Part shown: positions 1-12,024 of the stretch, piece after piece
Layout: each line of letters opens with the position of its first letter
Position numbering within the stretch: the stretch's first letter is position 1
Assembly: GCA_036674765.1 (NCBI GenBank)
Contig: JARVKI010000050.1
Span: forward strand, 248,001 to 312,000
Length of the DNA stretch: 64,000 nt
From: Seiridium cupressi
Taxonomy: Eukaryota > Ascomycota > Sordariomycetes > Amphisphaeriales > Sporocadaceae
Direction of reading: 5' to 3'
The notes under the pieces: model-generated
The model's database searches: none
Told to the model about the DNA's origin: nothing
Seen by the model: the letters and a program-made list of their open reading frames with translations, nothing else
Program-made: the position numbers and the translations under genes

Positions 1-1559
1 CGCCAGAGAGCAATTGGCAAATCGGAAATGCCATAGCGCCCACGAAGACATTCCAACATTCCCATCCGCGCGCAGACATACCGTTGCTATCGCCTGGACC
101 CCGCCCGCTATCACGCCCTGGTCTCACACCAGCCCACTCGACTTATTTGCATAAGCTCACCAAAAGGCCCGAGGCGGAAGGCAAGCGTGCCTCGGACAGT
201 CGTGCTGCATTCATACTGCTGCTACATTGCAGTGTGTTGCCGGCCCAAAGGCAGGCTTTGAAGTTCCAAGTCCCAGCCGTCCAAGACCAAAGTGAAAGCC
301 AACAAACTTTGGCCACTCAATTGATCCAGTCGCCGGTCCGCGCAACTCGGCGAAGTAGTCGGGCGAGGGATCATATATGCTACACTACAGTATCGGTTGC
401 ACCCCGCGCACGCCATCTCCCACGCGCCTCTGTCACCATCGCCGTCAGTTTTGTGATCATCACCTAGTTCACCAAGCTCCTGCCCAATTTTAATTTCAGG
501 CTCTTGCAAGCTTGCGAAATTCAGGGTCTTCTCGCTCTGCACCCGTCGCTCCCCCTGCGACAATCCAATCCCCGTCGCAATACCCCGTTTTGTCGTCAGC
601 CAACCCGGTGCTGCCCTGTGCGTCTCCGTAGTCCATATTAAGCAGCCAACGATCCAAGCAGCAAGCCTGGGTGATCGACTCTGTGAATGGCCCCGCACCG
701 GCTGCCAGAGCACCTATTCAACGTCACAATACCGAAATCGTGTTGATCTTGGATATGAACGGCATAGTTTTACAACCGACTATTACATCAACAACAAGCC
801 CATCTCGAGCGTTCATTGGCCGGCCACCGGTTTCCTGCCCAGTGGGTTCTTCTCGAGTTCAAGAATCCACCGTCGCCCTCACCGGCATCTCCACACATCA
901 ATCGCGCGCCTGGAGCAGTTCGCTCAGCTCAGCCTCTCTGCCTCTCCCTTTAATAGGTGCCACTTGCGCATCCCGTTGCATTGGCTCGTAGCTATCTTAG
1001 CGCTACGGCCTCGCGGCAAGCACTTAGACGACACGAGGAGACTGCAGACCATCACGAACTCACCAGTGCAACCAAGCGCACCGTAACCTTCCATTGGCAT
1101 TGGATTGTCAAGGTTCTCTGCTCGACGCCGATACGCGGTCTCAAGTTGAGGCGGCGGGCTCACCACTTGATTATCTCGGACCCCACACCTCCGAGGGACT
1201 ACTTCACCTGCGCTGCCGCCATAATCCCAGATCCGGAGACTGTGCTGGCTCATTAGCACCCCGAACACCTCGAACCTTTTCTTGTTCGTCGAGGGAGATC
1301 GTGAAGCATCCAAGCACTCGGGATTTATTAGCCCTTGCGCCAGGCTACTTGACTAGATCCTCAACCCAAGGAACTTCTCCACTGTTGCGAGCGACGCTAG
1401 CAGTGGAAACGCGCTTTCGTCGCTGGCATTCCCAGGCATTTCTCTCGCTTTAGTCCACTTGCAAGCCTATCGCTCAGCTGCGTCTCGGGCCCGCATCAGC
1501 CCACCTTGCTCGGCGACAAAAAAGAAGTAAGAGAGAGCATCATCCATGCAACGTTAGCA
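1..1559. other. No supported gene
   Basis: Moderately GC-rich sequence with several short open frames on both strands. None of them shows a recognisable domain, consistent codon pattern or consensus introns. It is probably the upstream region of the gene at 2006, or the flank of a gene lying outside the window. Confidence 0.5.
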
Positions 1560-2005
1560 GCCGGCATCCTCAGCTCTCCTCAAAACCAAGCTCTCAGCCA
1601 CGACCTTATTTTCGAACCTTTTTTATTTATCTTGGATTTTTGACATTGATGCACGAACAGCACTGATTAACGACCATCGACACATCGTTATTTAGTTGCT
1701 GTCGATTCTCCTGCCGCTGCTGTCGCTCGCTCACTGCACTGCTGCCAGCATCGCCTGGTTCGCGCAGGCCCTGCCGACTCATTTTCGCTGGGCCCGGACG
1801 CTATTGATTTCACTCCAATTTGCAGCGTTATCTCACACAACCGTCACCCGCTTACAGCTCACGCCAGCGATCACCATCTCGCTGCTAGACGCTTGTGTCC
1901 GAGCCCGACTCCTGCAGCCCTGAACCTAACAAAGACGGAGCCAACCACAAACAAACACCAAATAATTGCCGCTCCTACCTTGTCACATTTCCCCTCACCA
2001 TCAAC
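1560..2005 (+). promoter_or_regulatory. Pyrimidine-rich promoter/5' leader of the 2006 gene
   Basis: C/T-rich tracts (for example around 1600-1640 and 1700-1740) followed by A/C-rich sequence lead into the ATG at 2006, which sits in a catcaacATG context. This is the usual look of a filamentous-fungal transcription start and leader. An open frame also runs in-frame upstream from about 1895, but it starts with GTG and not ATG, so I treat it as leader. The transcription start itself cannot be seen. Confidence 0.4.
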
Positions 2006-3034
2006 ATGTTGGGGGAAAGCCATATGAGGAGGAGGCCCTTGGATCCCTCACCTCAAATCTACACGCATTCCCGGACGAGGACGACGTCCTCCAACGTATT
2101 TCCTACACCAATACAAGCTCCCACCCCAATGCACCTGCAACAGCCTCCGCCAAGCGTGGGCCACACAAGGCGGTCGCCCTCGGTAAACACCTTCAGCACC
2201 GTATCGACCAATCCTCCCCCGGCCGCTTTCCGCACTTCACCACCCTCGAGCGACCTCCGCCGGAGCACATCGTCGCGCTCCGGGGGCGGGGCCCCGAATA
2301 GCTATGTCGCACTGCTTAGGAAACAAAAGGCGACAGTGTGGTGCGACCGGGCACAATACGAGGACCCGAGGATGCTTGCCCAGCAGAAGGCGGCGAAGCA
2401 ACGTGCAAACATGGAGGTCATAGGAGGCACCGGAGCGGTGAGAACGTCTACCGGCATCAGCAGTGCTGGAAAGGTTGCCGCCAAGATCAGACATCACGGC
2501 AAGCCCGGAGTGGTAGGCTATGCGCCAGAGAACAACTACATCGGCGTTGGCGGGGTACCCATGCGTCTCAGCGCAACAGAAGTAGAGGGCGAAGACAGCG
2601 ACGACGACGACGTAACCATGCAACGCTTGCACCACCGTAGGACGGGGAGCAGCGGGCGCAGCAGCACTGCCAGTGGTCGCCGCGGCATTACATACCGAAC
2701 TTCGGGCAGCATAGCAGGGAAGAAGTGGAGTCCTGGGGATACACCGGAGAGAGCAGGCAGTCTGGTCGAGCAGGCCGAGTATCAGGTCGGAGATGACCGT
2801 CAACTGAACAGGGCTGAAAGTACCCGGAGTGGTAGCAGCGCCGAGCGGGCAGACGCGCTGCCTGAGCTGGGAGCTCATAGCGCCGCGAAGCTTGCCAGCA
2901 ACAGCTTGCTGAACGCTGCTTTGACGAGGGAAAAGAGCGTCAAGAACCCAGAGGAATTGCGGCGGCGGGGAAGTGTTGACGAACGTACCGCAACGCTCAC
3001 CAGCACCCGCTTGTTCATCGCCAATCCCGACTAA
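2006..3034 (+). CDS. Unrecognised fungal protein, low-complexity, 342 aa
   Basis: Single-exon frame starting MLGESHMRRRP and ending IANPD. I do not recognise a named domain. The first 95 residues are rich in P, S and T (disordered). A more conserved-looking core at about 95-190 contains SYVALLRKQKATVWCDRAQ and a KVAAKIRHHGKPGVVGY stretch with basic character. An acidic run (EGEDSDDDD) follows near residue 200, then an S/R/G-rich tail. There is no signal peptide and no membrane segment. The composition suggests a soluble, possibly nuclear or signalling protein, but that is only inference. The ATG at 2006 was chosen because the upstream in-frame extension has no ATG. An intron is not needed to read it. 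Confidence 0.75.
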   Translation: MLGESHMRRRPLDPSPQIYTHSRTRTTSSNVFPTPIQAPTPMHLQQPPPSVGHTRRSPSVNTFSTVSTNPPPAAFRTSPPSSDLRRSTSSRSGGGAPNSYVALLRKQKATVWCDRAQYEDPRMLAQQKAAKQRANMEVIGGTGAVRTSTGISSAGKVAAKIRHHGKPGVVGYAPENNYIGVGGVPMRLSATEVEGEDSDDDDVTMQRLHHRRTGSSGRSSTASGRRGITYRTSGSIAGKKWSPGDTPERAGSLVEQAEYQVGDDRQLNRAESTRSGSSAERADALPELGAHSAAKLASNSLLNAALTREKSVKNPEELRRRGSVDERTATLTSTRLFIANPD

Positions 3035-5278
3035 TGGTTCATATTGCCTGTTCGGTGATAACATACCAAATATTTTCTGCTGTTGAAGGACAGTGGCGAG
3101 AAGAGTAATAGCGTTTTCTGTCGTTCGTTTTTGGGATACCGGAGTTTCTGTCTAGATACAATAACTGCCTACCACGATACCACGAAAAGCAAGGTAGACG
3201 CAGGCTGGTTTGGAGGAATCTATTGCATTTGTCGGCGTCTTAGCGGCTTTGATTTACTGAGAAACAAGGGACTGGGTTATAGACTCCAGCATCACAGTCG
3301 TTCATGGAATTCACTGAATCATCAATTGATCCAGATATGTGACGACTGGGGTAGAGGATCGTCATGGACATGTAACGTTCGTTGCAGACGATTGGCTGCA
3401 GCAATACAAGAAAGCATTCGTTTGGTCATCTTTACCTTCTCCTGCTATTGCTATATTTATGTCGTGAGAATATTCGAAAGCAGATCATGCCCGCTAAAAC
3501 ATCATTGACGCACCATATACGCCCGTTCTCCTACTACCTTCCCGCGCAATCCAGAACGGTACTCAGGTCTGCTTCGTTCTCTTCCTATCTTGACAGTCTA
3601 GACAGCACGGTCCACATCTAATGAGAAGTAATATTGTATGCCCGGTGCACCTAGCCCACGGGAGATCACCCACTTGCTCGAGCGGTCTCAAGTCCGCAAT
3701 CGAGCTATGGATTTAAGCTTGACAAGCTTCGGCATCTCCAATTGATTCTGGCTGGCGTAGCAACCCCTCACACTACTAACGATGCTGTACCTATTTTACT
3801 TGGTTCAGTTGGGTTTCATTTACTCATTGAAATCCACACACTGTACGATGAAAACGGACATCGTGTGTTTCCGAGGCCTGTCTCACTCACTGATATCTAG
3901 ATCCGGGCAAGCCTCGCCAAGCCCTCGCAATTTTGAAGCCGATTACTAAGCTTGGCAACTCCGACGTCTGGGCACAGCAACGTTCCTATTGGTGACGATA
4001 ACGAGGCGGAGATTTTGTGTCTCACATGCACGTGGCGCGTCCTCCGAGGAAGTCTGCACTACAGGTCGTAGTGTGAAATTGAGTTCAGCTGGGGAGATGT
4101 CCACCTGCCACTTATTGGGGTAGTTGGGAGAGAGTTTAGCTGGGGGACACGGGCTCCCATGTTCTCTGATCAAGTCTCTGTAAAAGGTTTAGATGTTGTC
4201 AAGGTGAGCCGCTGGTCTTCGCACCCACCGTCGAATCATAAGAGAAATGCTATGTCTCTGTAATTTGGGCTCATGCCAGATTCCAGTTAGAATAGGTAGG
4301 TGCCACCAGGTGGAAAGACTTCAACCCAGCCATAGGAGCACTGCTGTCTCAACGTGTTCTATAAGTTGCCCGCCTATATTGAACGCATCGGAGCAGGTTC
4401 GTCATTTTTGATTCGGATTACCTACCAAACGGTTGAAGCTGCGGTAGCACGCTGTTGATGGTGGGGAAATGGCAGGCTCTTGCGTTCGTTCGCTGTACTG
4501 CAACCGACCTTGGGTTGGCCCGACCAAGAGATTTCATCAGGCTCTGCTGACCGGTCTGCATACCTATGCATGTGGAAAGTGTTGAAATGCGTTGTCATGC
4601 AAAACTCAAGTCCCAGTTCGAGTTGGGGGCCATTCCCATCGTAGGCGCCAGGAAATACAGGTTACAAGGCTCGCCAATTAATACCCACCATGTCACTGGG
4701 CTTTCGGTACGCCAGAAAATGCGACAAGTGCTCGCAAGGATTCTAAACCTCTAATTGGAGCTGGCTTGGCTAGGGCTACTTATGAAATGCTCATGTCCAA
4801 GGTCGTGGACAATCAGTTTTCTACTGTAGTGGACGAGACTTTGACGGCCCGCGCCGACTTACATTAGGAGGGCATCGACACTAGTTCAAAGCAGTCCGGC
4901 CAATTACATATCCCCTCAACATACCTCAAATGACCATTTCGTTTACTTGATTTGCACCTCACTCCTTTCCAAGTTGATACGAATATATTCTACTCAGCAA
5001 GCTTGCCACGTAGGACGTAGCTGCATGGAACCGCTGAGTGCAAGGTCCCAGGACTATTTCTGGCCGCTTCTCTGTGTATGCATACAATATTGTCAGCGCT
5101 AACCAGGATGTATATGCAGCACCCCGGAGTGTTGCATCGAGCTCCTTTGGCCGTGGGTCCTTGCGATGAGTTTCGAGACTCCCAGCCTCGTGCTACGAAA
5201 CGGCAAGACTTTCTCGTCGTTCTTCCCTCGAAGTATGACTTGGGGATTTTGGAGTGAGGAGATGCCCAGCACTGAGCC
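3035..5278. other. Intergenic, no gene seen
   Basis: About 2.2 kb with only short frames (all under 145 codons) that lack any recognisable motif. The first few hundred bases are probably the 3' UTR of the 2006 gene. The last part would hold the promoter of the large gene starting at 5279. No repeat structure or tRNA was recognised. Confidence 0.5.
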
Positions 5279-8200
5279 ATGGCAGGACAGCCGACTGCCA
5301 TCCCCACGCCATGGGACGATGCCAAAGTCCCGTCTTTGGAAGATCAGGAATTCAGAGAGCTCATTCACTGCGAACAAAGATCAATTTTCCGTCCTGAGCC
5401 TGGCCAATGTCGGAGCTGGGACAAGGCGCCTAATGCGAAGACCTATTCTTCCTGCGGCGATAACGGCACGACGGTGATGGTCAACGCATATGGGAACATC
5501 GTCCAGTTCGGTACCTACATAGGCAAAGGGCAGTCTGGTATGTTCAGCGCAGACCACGAACATGTCTCTGAGCCTTATATGGTAGAAGATCGAACGAAAG
5601 ATCTACACGATCTATCTACATCGGATTACAGCGAGATAACTGATGTATATGGCCTTCACCTCGTCGGCTTGCGTTTCCCTGATCTACCGAGACAGACATG
5701 GGTGAATTATAGATGGCCAAGATACGATTCCAGGGGGGAAGGCAACGTGGAGACCACGGTTCAATGGATGGTCCATGATGGTGTGGTCTTACAGCACTGT
5801 ACTTTGACGAATATTGGATATGATGACCTGACTATTCCGTTCATGTTCATGGGTCATGAGGACAAGAGGATGCGGATTCGGGATCTCGACCACATAGACC
5901 CAAGATACAGGTTCAACGAGAGGTACAAAGACTACACCTCTCTTAACGGACCGGGTGGTTATAGCTGGGTTTTATCGCACAAGCTACAACCCCCGAAAGT
6001 GAAGGTCAAGTCGGCTCAAGGTATCTCAAACGTGAACACTCGTCTTCAGGATTCCGCGTCCGATCAGGATTCAGTCGCGGTAGTTGTCTCAGTCTTCAAG
6101 AACGGCAAAGCGGTAAAATGGGACGAGCCCCAAGAGTGGAAGGTCAACCTCGTTGGCAAGAAGAACACGACAACCTTGAGTGGCTGGTTCGGTTCGGAAC
6201 GAGCAAATGTGGCAGAGGTGGTCATTGCTTATGTGAGTCGTCACACCTGGCGCGAGATCTACCTTACGCGATGTCTCGACTAGCAGAAAGCTGTATCGCA
6301 GGTTTCTTGGGTTACGTCACTGCGGCTTGGGGACCGCAAAAGGCTGTCCGCTGTTTATGCCTAGACAGTTGCTGACCTTCATCCCGCAATTAGAAAATGA
6401 TTCTCGCACCAGCAGCAAACGCTCACTGGAAAGACTTCCTGGTTCCAGCGGCTTACACAGATGTCAATAAGCTCATCAGACAGGAACCGCGCCCAGACGT
6501 ATCTCTGTCCGTACTTCATTATCCAGCCCGTAGTGACGGACATCTAAGCAGCAATGATGGAGGCGACCATGATGACGCAAAGTACGAAGCAGCAAATCCA
6601 TCTAATACGGAGGTGGTCAATGGAAGTAGAACCCGGGAGAAGTATGATTTTCACGTGCAGGCAGACCCATCTGGAATACCGAAAAGATCTTCATCCAAGA
6701 CCTCGGCGGAACGAGCGTCTCCTAAAAACCATATCAGCTATATTGTGCATCGGAACCTTGAGCATATCCTTTCCGTTTGCTCGGTTCCATTGAAAGCCCC
6801 GAGAATGGGAATGGATGAAGAAATCACCGAGGGGAAAATTCTTCCAGTCGCACTGACATGTGGGGATATGGCCTTTCATCGGATTTCCGCGTCCTCTAGT
6901 TTGTAAGCTGATACTCAACTATTGATCTACTGACAATATATATATTGGTCGAAGTGGCTAACTTAGGGACAGCTTCGCATTTCAGTTCCTACTGGACGTG
7001 GCACAGAGATTGAAACATCCAGAACTCAACGGGAGCCTCTACGCCGAATGGTTACTCAAAAGAATAGCCTCAGTCTGCAAAGGCCACCTGCGTTGGATTG
7101 CAACAAATTTGGAAAAGTCAGAAAGCGGTTATTTCGTGGCAAACTATTGGGTGACGGGGGTTATATTTAGCCAGAAGAGTCCATCCTGGCGACCAAACGA
7201 CTCTTTGACCGACAACCCATTCCAAATTGTGAAGGCAGGAAACCATGTGGAGGTGTTCCCCGAGGATAAGGACGAAGCGATTGCTGCCGTTCGCAGCATC
7301 TATCTACCATGGCTCAACAATCTCGAAAGACAAGATAAGCGTAATCGCTTTGCCTGGCCACATGCACAGGAATCTGAGATCAATGTATTTAGGCTAGAGG
7401 ACCACCTTTGGATATGGAAAGCCCTCAAGACCATCGACGACCTTGGACTGTGGGCTAATCCCAGTCAACACCAAGGCAGACACCAAGCTAAATCAGACGA
7501 ACTAGCCTCCGAAGCTCTAGAACACGACGAAAACATAAAGAGATGGGCAAGAACTTATGGATTCCGCAAGGTGCAACGAGAAATGCTGAGGCGCTTCACA
7601 ACGGAGAGTGACGTGTCGAGGAAGCGAATGTTGGCGGTAACTCGATCTCCCCGTGAGACCCGGTTCCTGTTCCACGCGCGGGACACCGCGCTCTTCTACG
7701 AACATGGGACTTTTCTGTTACAAGATACATCCTTCCGACAGGTGTGGGAGAATACAATCGAGGCCCAGAAACACCACGATGAAAACCAGGAGACAAGATG
7801 GGATAACGCACTCCGGTATGCTCTTGCTGTCGTGATGGGCACAAGTGGATACGCAATCAACAAAGAAAAGTCTCCTACTCAGTTGATTCAGTCATCGCTA
7901 AATGTTCTGCTGAGAAGCTCAAGTCACAATGGACTGTTCGCCGGCCAGTTGGATGAGACCACGAAGGAACCAGTTCTCTTCTATAGAGAGGAAGATCGCG
8001 ATTTCTATTTTCACGCCAGCTTCGAAATCCCATATATTCTCCTAACGAGAGATGCAATCATAAATGAGAGATACAGCACGAAGTCGTCCAAGGAGCCAAG
8101 GGCCGAGATTCAAAGTGAAATCCCCCATGATGATATTGCGGAGCTCTCTGAGAGGCTGACCGCCCAACCGAAGCGCCAGGCCGTGGCACTTGAGCTAGAA

Positions 8201-11181
8201 GGCTCCGGCATTCCACAACTTGAAAACATTGCTGCAACACAAGGGAAGGTCATTAACAAAATGACTCAAGCTGCGCAGCAGAATCAAACCATGAAAAAGA
8301 TCATGCCATGTAAGCAGCTTCCATGTTCATTTTTCACGCCGTCTATAGTCCATTTCAGGAGCTACGACTCCTTCATTAAACAGCTGTACTCTTCAAACAT
8401 GAGCTCCAGCTCCCGATAATTCGTCAAGCATGCTTGAAGAAATAATTGCTAACCTCAGGTGCTGTAGTCAATCGATTTATCGACTCCAGCAGTATCGTTG
8501 AGATATCTGAGGAATGGCTCTACAATTACCCATCATTTTTGGCCAACGACAAGACATTATCGAGGGAAGAGGTGCGAGAGCAACTTGCTAGGTTCCTGAT
8601 TGAGAGCAGGGGCATTCGTTCGATCACGAGACTTATTGTGCAAGATGGCGACCTCGCCGCTAACATCATCGCGAATGATGAGGAACTTCGTAATCGATTA
8701 TGCAGAGATTTGGCGTCGACTGAGGCTCAGATATGTCTAGACATCCTCGCAGATCCAGTTAATCGACAGATACGAGAGAAGTTGAATGATGTCCTCAACA
8801 AAACGCTCCCTCATGGGATCAGCCCAGCCGCACGAAGCTTCCTGGCTACTGGCATCATGCCTGAGCATATGGACATTCTGACGCGCAGAGCGAGCAATGC
8901 ATCTTCGATTGTATCCTCAGCAAGCTTGGTCGTCACGGACCTACGGACTTATATGAGGCGGTTTCTCGGCGATGCTGATGTTGCCGAGGTGATGGAGACG
9001 ATCTTATTCGAGGCTAAATACGAGTTAGATCATTGCATCAGGAATTATCAGAGCATTCGTGAAGGAATAGAATGGCTCCTGACCGGCGAAGTGGAGACAG
9101 TATCACGTCTCTTCCTGCGAAACAAAGCATTATATGACAAAGTCCCATTGTCCTACGAGCGACGAGACAGCTTTCCTGGGCCTGTAGTTCTCAGAGCCGC
9201 CAAGAGGTACCTCGACCAGGTTTACGAGCAAGACCCAGAGCGCAATGGTGGGATGTGGACGTTTCGCAACACTACCTATAGTGTGGCTGTGGCCGACACA
9301 AAGAAGAAGAGAACCCAGGGCAAGCGTAGCAAGACGGATACTGACTCATCCCTATCCTCAGAAACAAACCTTGAACTTTGGGAGAAATACCTCAATGTGC
9401 CACGAACAGCAAAAACGGCGAAGAAACGGTTCATTCATTTACCATGGGCCGATACAGAAACAGCACTTATTTGTTTCCTTGGCAGTCCTGAAGTTGAGAG
9501 GCCGTCCATTTCTATCTTCTTTGATCGTCACCAAGTGTACGAGCTCTACTTTTTCGACGATACTACGATGTCCTTGAATACATGGGAGACGGAGCTGCAT
9601 CTGAGCTTTTACCAGTTAGTTCAAGATGATGCACCATTCGTCGGGGATGGCATTCCCAATGCACGCAAAGATGTTCTTCCAGGCGGCAAAGGAAGTCACA
9701 TCACAAAAGCCTCGGTAGGCTTTCGCTTCTCCGGTGACTTCACGGACCGTTACTGGACCTGTCATTTCATTGAATACGTGCCGGCAGAGAATTTCTCAGC
9801 GGACTTAGCAAATCAATTGAACTCTCAAGATAGAGCTTGGAGGCAGCGGAAAGTCCTCGAACTCATACTATTTGATCGGATCATAGCTATACTGGTCAGC
9901 AGCACCAAAGAAATAGTTGAAAAGATCAAACACGAGCTCGGTGTGCGACACGGCGCTTTCTCATTTGTCAATCTGCAAAGCGACGATTACTTCTCTTCGA
10001 GCGACCACTGGCAAGAATCTCAGCAAACTCTACAGGCAATCGAAGACCATCTTGAGCATGTCATTGCTGTCGTTAACAAGTGGGAAACGCGGGAGAAAGA
10101 CCGTGGGATGGAGAAGCCTCGATGGACCCACAATGATGAATGGAAATATCGAGGAGACCTCAAGAAGCTTCTCGCATCGAACACTAGCAAGATCAGGGAT
10201 ATGTACAGTCTCCACAACGAGATCAAGACGCTGAAAGAGTTCCTGATGAGTCGACAAGATCAGATCCGTAACGACCTATCCCTTCGTGGGGCCGAAAACA
10301 TCCGGTTCTTCACATATGTCACGGTAGTGTTTCTGCCTCTTGGATTTGCAGCCAGCATCTTCAGTATGAGTGAAAATCCTGATGGTCAGCTGATCGGCTC
10401 TATGGCTGGTACCGCAGCTGTGGCTCTTGTCCTTACGGTAATTGCTCTAATCAATGCCGAGACACTAGGAGACATTGCTGGCACGATATCACGCACCATA
10501 GCCTATCACACCGATATACGGATGGCACGAAGCCACTTCCTCCAGCGCTATAGAATGGCCAGGCATGAGGCACATACTTTCACAGGCGAGCACAAGCAGG
10601 CCGTTGGTGGACCAACACAGATAAACGCGTCAGGCCCGGAGACTTTACAGACCGGGCGAATGCCGAGAACCCAGGGTACGCGTCAACGAGGTCACCCGAA
10701 GAATAAAAATAGCTGGCATCTCTGGTTCTGGGTTATATACATTCTCATCGAAGTACCAGTCAACAGGACGGCGCTGGCATATGCCGCTCTGAAGGGAGAG
10801 CTGAGTCCAGCGGCAGTCCTCAATGTTATTCTAGGGATACTGGTCCTGCCGTGGTGCATCTTAGTCTGGATTTTCCAGCTCATACTTCTCAATCTGATCG
10901 ACTTGATACGTCTACTGAAGCGTAAGTTCCATATTACTAAGACTTTAGACCCTCATTGCTAACGGTTCCAAGACCTTGTCGTCAGCCCCTTTTCAAGGCC
11001 TTCACCTCCCGTCGATCCGTTCCAAGGTAATGCAGCTCTTCTCTTGCGGCCAAACACGAAGATGAGACCTTTCCTCAAACTTGATATCTCGCGTGGGAGG
11101 AAGGACGGCAATAGTCTGCGTAAAACTGAGCAGCCTGCCCTACAGGAGGTAAACGGAAACTTCATCCGCTCCAAGGTTTGA
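5279..11181 (+). CDS. Giant glycosidase-like / CorA-like membrane protein, 1823 aa
   Basis: Five exons: 5279-6232, 6394-6902, 6973-8309, 8459-10921, 10973-11181. All four introns are GT...AG, each has a recognisable branch site and the phases match (0, 2, 1, 1). The start ATG lies in ccATGG. Residues about 15-290 look like the beta-sandwich that precedes a six-hairpin glycosidase barrel (VMVNAYGNIVQFGTY; VHDGVVLQHCTLTNIG). Residues about 490-900 look helical and toroid-like (SHNGLFAGQLDE near 805). The C-terminal part has a coiled region and then the CorA-like pair of membrane helices (TYVTVVFLPLGFAASIFSM near 1550 and a second helix near 1580-1600). SMSEN stands where CorA has GMN. Two more hydrophobic segments follow near 1690 and 1725-1750. 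CorA proteins are divalent-cation channels, but the altered signature makes transport uncertain. The N-terminal assignment is inference from fold-like patterns. The CorA-like part is more secure. Confidence 0.75.
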
Positions 11182-12024
11182 ATGATGAATCGTTCAAGAT
11201 CCATGTCATTTCTGCCTCTACGAAAAGATGTCTGCAGGACGAACATTGGGCATTTGTGGCTCAACTTGGGAGTCAAGCCTTAATACAATGAGCCGTTCTA
11301 ACAACAGAATCTTCAAGTTTGATTTGATGGAGGCAGACGATGGTAGTCAGAGCCACGATATTGATGAATTGTTCGGTCCTTCGTGAGCCATCAATGATAA
11401 CCCACGGCACAGTTTCTGTTACATGTACTTGGCCTCAATGAATACCCCGCTGTGTTTCCTCAGGGTTGTTCTTACGGCCTCTTGCTACACCAATCTCAAC
11501 CAATCACTCGAGCAGTTGCGTCAGCCGGTTGTTATTTGATTAGTGTAACGGCAGAGGCGCCACTCAAGGCTTCCGGACTTGTATTTACGCCGGAGGGATT
11601 CTTTTTCATTAGACGTACGCTATGCAGATGGGATGGCTTACAGGAGTTGAAGGATGCCTGTGCTCAGATCATTTCAAGGAGCGCTAACTTCCTTTACTAC
11701 CATATGAATAACCTCAACCTATAAGCCTCACGAGGATGTTACTGCACTGCTCACAACTTGAAGGTGTGCTCATGTTCCGGAATCGTGGGAGAACGAACTG
11801 GAGCTGGCATTATTAAGCAACGGCTGAAAGCGCGTGGCGTCAACTCATCAGGCACACCTGAGGTGTCTGACGGTCCAGAGCTGAATATTTGGCGAACTTG
11901 GTCTTGGCACATGTACGTTACTTTCAGCCGCACCGCACTTTGCCCATGGTGTTCTTTCCTTAAGAAGGGCCAATTCCCTGTAGCATATCTGTCAAAGCAA
12001 AACAACTTGGAAAATCTTAACACC
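11182..12024. other. Intergenic, no gene seen
   Basis: Downstream of the large gene and upstream of the ATG at 12025. Open frames here lack family motifs. One frame runs upstream of 12025 in phase from 11758, but it begins with TTG. It contains an ATG at about 11911 that would add 38 residues; I treat it as leader. Confidence 0.45.

Noticed and set aside
84..1453. Several overlapping open frames on both strands
   Set aside because: No domain, no consistent splice sites and mutually overlapping; they look like chance frames in GC-rich sequence.
3627..3720. Possible tRNA-like stretch
   Set aside because: No cloverleaf with proper acceptor, D-arm and T-arm pairing could be built by eye.
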